Assembly: GCA_963682025.1 (NCBI GenBank)
Contig: OY821518.1
Coordinates: 30,832,032 to 30,896,031 of the forward strand
Origin: Cordilura impudica
Taxonomy: Eukaryota; Arthropoda; Insecta; Diptera; Scathophagidae
Direction of reading: 5' to 3'
Length of the DNA: 64,000 bases
Shown here: one piece after another, positions 55,765-64,000 of the stretch
Numbering within the stretch: position 1 is the first letter of the stretch
Layout: every line of letters starts with the position of its first letter
The notes under the pieces: generated by a model
Database searches by the model: none
What the model saw: the letters and a program-made list of their open reading frames with translations, nothing else
Told to the model about the DNA's origin: nothing
Position numbers and translations under genes: made by a program

Positions 55765-56440
55765 TAGGGAGGGGCTCTCAGGTCCAACTAATTGGATGTA
55801 GCAAATAACCATAAGACAAATTTGAGTGGCATTGTTATTAATTTTTTTTCCCTTTGAATATGAAAAAGTTCATATCGGATGCTATATCTAAATGGGAACT
55901 ATGTCAAAAAATAGACCGATTCTGAACATATTTGGTAAAGTCACTTATTTTTTGCAAAAACATATACAAACCAAATAGTATGAGCAAAATCTGCGCAATT
56001 ATTTTGTTTTTTGGTAGATTTAAGTGAAAATCAGGAAACAGCTTTACATGGGGCTATGACTTAGAATGGTCCTACAGGATTTATTTTTGGACTAGTCATG
56101 AATGGGTCTAATTAATGCACACACAAACCCAATTTGACTGAGATCTATATGATAATTTGGATATTATGGTAATTTATGTCGATCTCATAGGGGTAATTTA
56201 TATGGGGATAGGACTGAACATGCACCGATTTTTAATAGCGTTTGCCCCATAGCTTATAAAAGCTTACATACCAAAGTAAATCAAATTGTATTCATATTTG
56301 TGACCTGATTGAAAGGTTTACATGGATAGACAGACAGACGGACAGATGGACAGAAGGACGACAGACGGACAGATGGAAAGATGGGTGGACGACCATCACT
56401 AAATCGACTCAGAAAGTGATTTAGCATTAATAAAAGATGG
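55765..56440 (-). mobile_element. Family A, diverged copy lacking the terminal hairpin
   Basis: GGTCCAACTAATTGGATGTAG to a (GACAGACGGACAGATG)n microsatellite at 56325-56390. Confidence 0.6.
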
Positions 56441-56715
56441 GATGGATTTAACTGAAGTTCGGGAATCAACTTTATATGGGTACTATGATTAAAAATGTTC
56501 CTGTAGTGTATACTTTTGGACTACTGATTAGTGGGTATAGGAGAACGGTCTCAGAACAAACCGGCCTGACGTATAGATGGCGGCAGTAGTTTGAAAAATG
56601 TTAGTTTCTGTGGTAAAAAGTGGCAACCTTATAAAACATATGTTTTAAGCTTCAAGGCTGGTGCCTTGTTGTTTAGAATTTTTTTCTCTGAGTCATCAAA
56701 AGTAAGTAAACGTTA

Positions 56716-57067
56716 TCTATAATATTAATAAGCTAGGCGATTTCTTGTGACCGATGTTTTCTTCTACCGTTTTATCCCGATTTTGACCAAATGTATATTA
56801 TTTGATGTATATTAGTTTACAGATTTACAGATTTTTAATTTTTTTCTTTTATTTTGAGTAAATTGCATTTAAAGTTGGTACTAACACATACATAAAATTA
56901 AGGGTATACAATGCTATGTGTGTGTTTATTAAATTTGTTAATGTGTTTGTAATAAAAATGAGTTTGTTTTGTTGGTGTTGATTTACATACCTTTAGGGTC
57001 TTTATTTAATGAAAAAATAAAATTTTCTAGAATTTGCACTCGAAATTCGAGGGCTGGAATCTGCTAG
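56716..57067 (+). mobile_element. Non-autonomous Helitron family E, near full length
   Basis: TCTATAATATTAATAAGC to the hairpin CTCGAAATTCGAG, 12 nt spacer and CTAG, followed by T. Confidence 0.8.
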
Positions 57068-57084
57068 TTAAATTCAGTATTTTC

Positions 57085-57960
57085 ATTTGGAAGGTCTCAG
57101 TGCAACAAATATTAAAGCCGTGCTAGATTCTACTTTGGGGGAGTCTGTTCCTTCGTTTATGACTATAAAATATTGGGTGGCAGGATTTAAATGAGGCCGT
57201 ACGAGCTGCTAAGACGAAACCGTAGTGGTCGCCCAATTAAAGTGCCCACCGCTGAAATGGTTAAAAAAAACCATAAAATGGTATCGGATGATCCTCGACC
57301 AAAGGGCGGGCGCTAGATGAAATGATAGGCATTTCAAAAACTGCTACACTTCGCAAATTGACGAAAAGTAGGATATCAGAAGGGTATGGGTACCGTGAAG
57401 ATGTCTCAATGGAGTGTTTGGTGATGGATGAGACATGGGTCCACCACATCACACCTGAGAAAAGACAACAGTCGAAAAAGTGGACGGAATTGGGAGAATC
57501 GTCTCCAAAGAAGGCCAGGCTATGGCATCTGTTTTTTGGGATGCGCGTGGGATAATTTTTATTAGTTATCTTCAAAAAGGAAAAACAATCAACAGCGAAT
57601 ATTACGTAAACTTACTGCAGCACTTAGATGATGATATCAAGGAAAATAGGCCGCATTTGGCGAAAAAGAAAGTATTGTTCCATACAGGCAATGAACCAGT
57701 TCAAACATCCACTATTTTCGTGGCCAAAATCCATGAATAAAAATTCGAATTGCAGGCAGATTTCGCTGCCTCAGATTATTTTTCATTTCCAAACTTGAAA
57801 AAATGGCTCGGTGGTAAAAGATATGACAACAATGAAGAGGCAGAATCTGCGTTTGATGACTTTTTGAAGCATTTAGAGAATTCTCACTATAAACAGGGTA
57901 TCGAAACTATTGAATATCGCTGGGAATAATGTATCGATCTAAAAGGAGAATATGTTGAAA
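57085..57960 (+). pseudogene. Mariner transposase relic, nearly complete
   Basis: In changing frames: TNIKAVLDSTLGESVPSFMT and YWVAGFK (DNA-binding domain); GRPIKVPTAEMVKKTHKMV-type linker; ISKTATLRKLTKSR; ECLVMDETWVHHITPEKRQQ (first catalytic Asp present); ASVFWDARGIIFISYLQKGK and INSEYYVNLLQHLDDDIK. The second catalytic motif reads VLFHTGNEPVQTS where HDNAPAH is normal, so the catalytic Asp is replaced by Gly. The third motif is ASDYFSFPNLKKWLGGKRYD, with the Asp present. The C-terminus KGEYVEK is followed by the stop at the usual place. Several frameshifts plus the lost Asp make it dead. Confidence 0.85.
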
Positions 57961-58039
57961 AATAAAAAAATCCCAAATTTTTTGTGCTTCATATGTCAGG
58001 TCGAGTTGTTCTAGCATCGCCCACGTACTACACACCAAA

Positions 58040-58365
58040 TTTTTTGGATTTATGTATGATATCGTATGACAATTTCAGGCGGTCTGATGGGGGTCATTGT
58101 CTGGAAGCTAGATCCGTATGTATCGATTTGTACCAAATTCAATACCGTTCATCGTATGGCCGATAAAAGCTCGTATACCAAATTTTATCAAAATATATTC
58201 ATAATTGCGACCTTTAGTTTGTTTAATGGTTTACATGGACACACAAATAAGCAGACGGAAAGACAAACAGTATAATAAGAGCTGTATCTGGGTCAAATAT
58301 TTTTTTTTATATATAAACAACAGCACAAACTTATTTTACCCTCACCACATAGTTGTATAAGTTAT
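58040..58365 (-). mobile_element. Family A, 5' half, diverged
   Basis: Internal A blocks (ATGGCCGATAAAAGCTCGTA), a short degraded microsatellite and ACCCTCACCACATAGTTGT. Confidence 0.55.
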
Positions 58366-59569
58366 AAGCATTGAGTGTGGTGTATGTATTTAAAAAATAA
58401 AATATTTTCAAATGAGTCCAATAAAAAACATTTTTGACTTGGTTGAATGAATATGTGAAGAAAGTCATTTGAAGAGTTTATTTGCCCCCGCACAATAAAC
58501 CATAATGGAGGACACTTAAACGTCAGCGGTAAAAATGTTGGGAAATTCAACAATTCGTAATTATTCATGTATTCAACTATTTTAATGAAATCAACACTTC
58601 ATAATATATTTACAAAAAAATAATAATAATTTTATTCCCTGTGAAAACAATAACAATTTTATAACATGAAATTAAACCTTCACTTCCTGTGTCAATAGCA
58701 TTTCAAATACAGATCCACATCCGCTTCCGCTTCATGAAGTGTCAATTTTTTTTTTTATTATACGACGAGTATTAAAACCAATACACTCGAACAAACTGTC
58801 TGCTACACACAAACATTCACGCACTATCAAACAGCAAACAACAAACATCAATAATGGCATTTAAACTCTATTGTTTTTTTTTTTTTTTTTTTCAACAAAA
58901 AACTTTTCCATTAACCATTGAGTCCAAATTTATATTTCGTTCACGCTGTCAACTTCAATATCAATTTGTAGTATTTTCATTTTCGACTGTATATTCTTAA
59001 ATGTGGCTGTCACTTCCTAATTTTTTTTTCTCATAATATTTCCTGGCCATTCACTTGAATAATAAAAAAATAAATATGTTTGCAAGTTTTTTGTATCGAC
59101 CGTATGTTTTAAATCCGTATGGACTATCGGTAATCTCCATTGAAAAATAAATCATCCAGAACAGTCAGACAGGAACTGAGTGTGACAAAGTATTAGGCAC
59201 ATTACAAGTTACTTTTAGATCTATAGAGAGCGTTTATATTTATAAACATAATACATATAAATAAATTAAAACAAAAACTTTAAAATAGTTAATTTGACTA
59301 TAGACAGCCTCAGGTGTCATTGATATTTTTATACAGGGCCGGCCCTTGGGTAGAGCCAGTAGGGCCATGGCTCAGGGCGACTAGTAGATTGAGGCGCCAT
59401 ATAGCCATATATAAAATAAATTAAATCAATCCTTCGGAAGATATTATGTTACATAATAAATAAAAAAAATGTATTTTCTTTTTTGTTCGCTACTTAAAAG
59501 AAATTCATATTTATCGCATAATATAGGCTTTCATTTATTATATGTGATGCACTATAAAGGTTAAAGCCC
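58366..59569. other. Unassigned AT-rich DNA
   Basis: No gene recognised. Poly-T runs at 58749 and 58875-58891. CAGGGCCGGCCCTTGGG at 59335 resembles a hAT-type terminal repeat, but no partner end was found. Confidence 0.4.
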
Positions 59570-60430
59570 CGACACTTTGCACAAGTTCATCAGATACTAA
59601 TGTAAGTATGGGATGGGATTAGTGGACGTGGCACCTCCTACACAAAAAAAATATGAAGTACTACGAAAACGGCATTCTTGAAACTTTTGACAAGTACATT
59701 AATTATCAATGTGAGTGGAAAATATGGGCGGAATCGCCCAAATCAAAAATCGTCAAAACTGAAAATCGCAAAAAAAAATCGCCAAAATCAAAAAATTTCA
59801 AAACCAAAAAAGGGCAAAAACAAAAATCGCTAAAATCAAAAATCGCCAAAACCAAAAATCGCTAAAATGAAAAATGGCCAATTGATATTCAAAATTCAAG
59901 TCCAATAGTTAAAATGTTGCCCGATTTAATTTGGAAAATCCATGTTCTTCTCATCGGCATATATAAGTACCTTGCTTCAGAGAAGGAACGCCGAAAAATT
60001 TGATAATTGTTGCACCGAACGAAAAAACAAAAAATATGGCACCTCCTGTACAAAAAAATATGAAGTATCTACTACGAAAGCGACTGTCTTGAAACTTTTG
60101 CCAAGTACATTAATTATCAATATGAGTATACGTGGAAAATATGGACGGAATCGCCCAAATCAAAATTCGTCACAACCGAAAATCGCAAAAAAAAAAATCG
60201 CCAAAATCAAAAAATTTCAAAATCAAAAATGGGCAAAAACCAAAAATCGCCAAAATTAAAAATTGTCAATTGATATTCAAAATTCAAGTCCAATAGTTAA
60301 AATGTTGCCAGATTTTATTTGGAAAATCCATGTTCTTCTCATGGGCAGCCATATGTACCTTGCTCAAGAGTAGGAACGCCAAAAAATTTGATAATTGTTG
60401 CACCGAATGAAAAAACGAAAAATATTGTAT
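59570..60430 (-). repeat. Family G repeat, tandem duplication of about 400 bp
   Basis: Two units begin at about 59640 and 60045. Both contain AAACTTTTG(A/C)CAAGTACATT, TGGAAAATATGG(G/A)CGGAATC and CAAAATTCAAGTCCAATAGT. Both also contain a run of AAAATCGCCAAAATC, the complement of the GGCGATTTT motif at 4.1-4.4 kb. Confidence 0.65.
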
Positions 60431-60618
60431 ATCGGCAAGCATTGAAATAAAAAAATTTTAATTAAATTAAATAAAATATTTTAATTGCACAATTCAAACT
60501 TTGTAGGAAAAATTGATTATAAAATAAAACATGTCAATAAGTCTCAGTAAGTCGTAGCGAAGCGGACAGGGCATACAATTTCTGGTATAAGGAAAGTCTA
60601 CATATTCAATTTTGAACA

Positions 60619-60696
60619 TCTATAATATTAATAGGCTAGGAAAAAATAAAATTTCTTAGAATTTGCACTTGAATTTCGAGGGCTGGAATCTGCTAG
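60619..60696 (+). mobile_element. Minimal Helitron family E copy, 78 bp
   Basis: The first 22 bases of the family (TCTATAATATTAATAGGCTAGG) are joined directly to the last 56 (hairpin TTGAATTTCGAG, spacer, CTAG). Both termini are intact and the whole interior is deleted. Confidence 0.8.
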
Positions 60697-60698
60697 TA

Positions 60699-60885
60699 TT
60701 TATAATATTATTAGGCAAGGCGATTACTTATGACCAATATACAAATTTTAGTTGTCAACCGATTTTGACCAAACATACCTCATTTGAAGGGTATTTCTTA
60801 TTAGCTGTCCACCATTTTTACAGATTTGCACCGTCTGGTACATTTTCTTGGAGTAATGCTCATTTAAAGGTGCTACATATTGTGT
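60699..60885 (+). mobile_element. Helitron family E, 5' part, adjoining the previous copy
   Basis: ATTTATAATATTATTAGGCAAGG and following E sequence start three bases after the CTAG of the 78-bp copy, a head-to-tail arrangement. The 3' end is missing. Confidence 0.65.
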
Positions 60886-60939
60886 GTGAAAAGATGAATA
60901 TATGGCATTAATATTTGAAAATGATTTCGGGTATATGGC

Positions 60940-61245
60940 CGTTGCTGCAGTTCTTGACGAAGCGCATTCTGGACGTCCAATTTTGAGCATTGCCGTATGC
61001 TACGGATAACACGAACAGTGTTGGCCTCCAAGACTTCAGTCGTCAGCATATACCAGTGCCTTCCAACAGCCTCACGGGAATTAATAGAGATGTGTTAAAT
61101 CACAGGGCCTTAGAGGCCAATTGACAGGTCCATTTCTCGAAATCTATTTGTCGCTAATGCCAATTGTTGCGGCCGCCGTATGCCACGTATAAGGAGAGCT
61201 CGTAGAACATTGAAATTTGGCCCAGAGCCTCTTGTCAACTAAATC
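60940..61245 (-). pseudogene. Tc1/mariner-type transposase C-terminal relic
   Basis: Minus-strand translation gives YTWHTAAATIGISDK, then ISRNGPVNWPLRPCDLTHL, and KALVYADD after a stop. It matches the 'CHTA..TI.LL..KF..ISRNGPVNWPPRSCDLTPLD' block of the same IS630-type family as the element at 38818. The final catalytic Asp (TPLD) is changed (THLY). Stops and missing ends make it a short dead fragment. Confidence 0.6.
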
Positions 61246-61284
61246 AAGAAAAATTTAAAGTTTCATCAAAATTGACCACCCGAA

Positions 61285-61570
61285 AAGATTTTTTCGACCC
61301 AAATTTTTATTTCTTCATAAAAAGTCATGAAACTTGGCACAAGTCATCAGTGTTATAAAGTTGAGGTACTTGTTACGAAAATCGGCCGCATTCATAGCCT
61401 ACAGCCCATATACCCGAAAATGAATTTTTGAGCCGAATTTTTGTTTCTTCATTAAAAAAAGTCTTGTAGCTTGACTCAAGATATCAGTATTATGAAGTAA
61501 AGATGTTTGCTAAGTTTTACAGAAATATGCCGCACCCATCGCTCATATAACCCAAAAAAAGTTTTTTAGA
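61285..61570 (+). repeat. Two diverged tandem units of about 140 bp
   Basis: Both units have GA(C/G)CC(C/G)AA(T)TTTT(A/T)(T/G)TTTCTTCAT, a CAGT(G/A)TTAT(A/G)AAGT block and CGCA(T/C)(T/C)CAT(A/C)GC, ending near AACCCAAAAAAAG. Confidence 0.5.
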
Positions 61571-62230
61571 AGCTAAAGGTAGCAGTATTTTTCTATGAAA
61601 AAAACGAGCTGAAGCAAGATAAACGACTCACATATAACTCATAAATATTTTTACGTGTATCCATATATAGACTTTGATCCATCTGTTCCTAAACATGTTT
61701 TTGAGGTTGACGTCTTATGCTAGTAATGCACTGTGGTTTTTTTCCGTTTTTTTTTTGGCATAAAGTCAATTTTTTTTTTTGTTAAGTATATTAAAATTTT
61801 GTTGATTTTTAATTTTTAAACACCCCAGTTAGAAAAAAAAATATTTAACTTAAACATGTGGAGCAATACTGTTCTGTTTGCGCACTGTTAAAGTCAGCTG
61901 ATTATGTACAACACGTTTTGTGTGAAATTGGCGTGAAAAATTTTGCAACTTTGATTGATTGTTCTGGCGAAAGTTTACACAAAAGTGAAAAGGATAAATA
62001 TGGAAAACGATTGTCCATGTATGTAAAACTATAGTTTACCAATGTTTGTATCGTTGTTATGTGTTTTTGTCCTATTGTACCGTGTTTTGTATATGCGTAT
62101 TTTTAGAATGAGTTTAACAAGTGTAGTTGTGTTGCGTGGATCAGTACTTTTGCATGGCAAAGCGTTGCAAAAAGTTGTAGGTGAGAAGTTATTAACCAAA
62201 GTGTGCAAATTAATAAGAAACTGATCCTTT
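61571..62230. other. Unassigned DNA upstream of RAG1-like relic 2
   Basis: No terminal repeat was identified. 62092-62225 can be read as RIFRMSLTSVVVLRGSVLLH GKALQKVVGEKLL. This might be N-terminal coding sequence of the relic, but there is no independent support. Confidence 0.35.
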
Positions 62231-63750
62231 TTGTCCGAATCCACACGTTTTCGAAAAAATCAAATTTTTCTAGTACAATATGTGTTTAGTCGTTCTGAGC
62301 TGGTTGACATTTGGAGCAACAACAATCGCTCAAGAGACGCCATACAACAGCACATATTGAAAAGTATCCCACAAAAACATTTAAATAACGAGAACACTAA
62401 GTTAATAAATGAAAAAGTGAAAGCCTTCATCAATTATATAAAAAACACTTGCCGAAGTGTAATTCAACTCTGGAAATATTTAAGGAAATGGCTTGACAAA
62501 AGCATATTCATAGAAATCACTGGTCATTATGCGTTAGCAAATAAAGTGGGTCGCCCAAAATGTGATAACAACTTATCTCCCTTACTCATACATGCTGCCA
62601 CAAATGAAAAAGTTTTAGCTGTTGTTTTGAAAGCAGCTGGGAGTTGTAAGAGTATTAATGAAATAAAAAAGAAGCTTTTTGCGGATGAGCCCAAACAAAT
62701 GTCAGCTGACAGTGCGCTTGCATTTTTATTGGAAAATGAATTCACAAAAAGTCAGTATATAAATATACAATGAAATGCAAAAATTCACGGATGTGACAGA
62801 TACCCGGCATATCCGGCCGTACTTAATTCTAAATTAAAACTAAGGCCAAAAGGAATTGAATATTTTGAAAATAAGGCACATGTATCATTACAAAATCTTT
62901 TGGATCATACGTCTTCCCGCATTCTCGAAATGCAACACGAGGTCCTAGAAACACTTCCCAACGAGGTACATTGCAAGTTATTATTCAGCTATGGATATGA
63001 TGGTTCATCCGGCCAGAGTTTGTACAAACAGCGTTTCCAGTTCCACGATAGTCCTTCAATTGGCAGTTCACTGTTCGTTACTACAATTGTCCCATTGAAA
63101 TTAAAAAATGAGACGCAACAAATTATTTGGCTCCGCAATCTGTTAGATTTTGCCGGCCATTGAAGATTGAATTCTTTAAGGAAACTACCGCCCTCATATT
63201 AGCTGAAAATGAAAATTTGGATGCACAGATTCGCAACATGCAAATATATTTGTATAAATTTAAAGAAAAATATATATGTATATGTCGAATATACTGGACA
63301 CATGACATTAATAGATGGGAAAGTCTTAAACATATTGTCAGGAAGCAACTCATGTCAGTCTTGCCCTATCTGTGGAGCGAAGCCAAAACAATTGTTCGAT
63401 ACTAAAGATATAAACTCGAATGTTTTCATGGCTAAGGCGCACGCTCTTCAATATGAAATCAGTCCTTTACACGCTTGGATTCGCTTTTTCGAGTTTATTT
63501 TAAAAATCTCATATAGAATTGAGCTTAAGAAGTGGCATGTCAAGGATTGCAATAAGCTTAAACTAAAAGCATGAAAAAGACTGTTACAATTAAAAATTAT
63601 GAAAGACATGGGCCTAAATGTGGACAAGCTTCTTTCAAATGGCAGTGAAAACTCCAATGATGGCAACACAGCGAGAAGATCATTTTCCAATGCAGCTTTA
63701 CTGTCATCAGTTCTTGATTTTGATTATGATATTCTACAAATTTTTTGAAC
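62231..63750 (+). pseudogene. RAG1/Transib-like transposase relic, copy 2
   Basis: The first open part (to 62773) includes YLRKWLDKSIF, KVGRPKC and MSADSALAFLLENEFTKSQY, matching LTPDEALSVLVEAKLSRHQY of the intact gene. After stops and shifts come LQNLLDHTSSRIL and YGYDGSSGQSLYKQRF (first catalytic Asp, RAG1 D600 equivalent). Then come SSLFVTTIVPLKL, VRFCRPLKIEFFKET and MTLIDGKV (second Asp, D708 equivalent). Next are CPICGAKPKQLFD (zinc cysteines), LHAWIRFFEFILKISYRIEL and NSNDGNTARRSFSNA. Translation stops after DYDILQIF at about 63748. The part with the zinc histidines and the third acidic residue is absent, so it is 3'-truncated and dead. It is more diverged from the intact copy than a simple duplicate would be. 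Confidence 0.8.
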
Positions 63751-64000
63751 TAAAAGAAAATTGAGTATCTTCTATAGTAAGTAACATAACCACACTTATT
63801 TAAGATTTTGTAAACTGTATCTTTACTTTCAAAATGAAGGACTAATCACCAGACAATAATAGGAGATAAATACTGAAATTTAAATTTGTATTATTTTTTT
63901 TTCGTCAAATATAATAGAAAATTTAAAAATAATGCTTTTAATGGAAACGTCAAAAACCTAGTTGCATGTTGCCCAGATCGGTATATTGCAGCTATATGAA
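63751..64000. other. Unassigned DNA
   Basis: The C-terminal RAG1-like blocks are not found here. No other feature seen. Confidence 0.4.

Noticed and set aside
59335..59395. hAT element start CAGGGCCGGCCC
   Set aside because: No matching inverted end or 8-bp duplication could be found, so it is not listed as an element.
61726..61745. CACTGTGG as a possible left end of RAG1-like relic 2
   Set aside because: A single heptamer match is expected by chance, and no partner end or 5-bp duplication could be found because the relic is truncated.

Overview
This window is AT-rich eukaryotic DNA with no recognisable host gene. It looks like intergenic or heterochromatic sequence from a dipteran, probably a calyptrate fly. 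That placement is inference. It rests on the abundance of mini-me/DINE-like elements carrying TATACCC hairpins and (GTCC)n cores, on many mariner and Jockey-type relics, and on the base composition. Nearly everything that can be named is a transposable element, and insertions are often nested two or three deep.

The centre of interest is 20.1-26.1 kb. An outer DNA transposon (20107-26129; terminal inverted repeats of about 53 bp with one mismatch) carries a plus-strand gene for a DDE-like protein of a family I cannot name (motifs DFAENY, SDGARQHFKN, HPTAHGKG). A RAG1/Transib-type transposon (21209-25047) is inserted inside that gene. It has 40-bp inverted repeats starting CACAGTG (the V(D)J recombination signal heptamer), a perfect 5-bp GC-rich target duplication CTGCG, and a 665-codon open frame on the minus strand. 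That frame aligns with the RAG1 core, including the three catalytic acidic residues and the zinc-binding Cys/His pairs. Removing the insert plus one duplication rejoins the host reading frame exactly. A 222-bp hAT-like MITE lies in turn inside the RAG1-like element. Two older, broken RAG1-like copies lie at 9.1-9.8 kb (minus) and 62.2-63.8 kb (plus). A second broken copy of the DFAENY-type gene lies at 0.2-1.4 kb.

Layout. 0-2.6 kb: a possible LTR primer-binding site, the DFAENY relic, unassigned DNA. 2.6-12.9 kb: Helentron-like family A copies, a LINE relic, GCGATTTTTG repeats, Helitron family E copies, mariner relics, two TIR elements, RAG1-like relic 3. 13-17.5 kb: family C copy 1, half of family D, a Harbinger relic. 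17.6-20 kb: A, I, pogo-like and E repeats. 20-26 kb: the nest described above. 26-28 kb: a Tigger relic. 28-33.5 kb: family F element with heptamer (TTTTTCA)n arrays and two A insertions, repeat I, a 265-bp tandem array. 35-40 kb: family C copy 2 with two oppositely oriented A insertions and a truncated mariner. 41-43 kb: complete family D element. 43-48 kb: F3 heptamer arrays split by C copy 3. 48.7-54.8 kb: two Jockey-type LINE relics broken by F, K, TIR and Helitron insertions. 55-61 kb: K, A, E, mariner and G repeats. 62-64 kb: RAG1-like relic 2.

Only the RAG1-like gene at 21.8-23.8 kb looks potentially functional. Everything else coding is decayed or truncated. Family letters (A, C-G, I, K) are local labels for this annotation. 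Homology calls come from reading translations by eye, without database searches.
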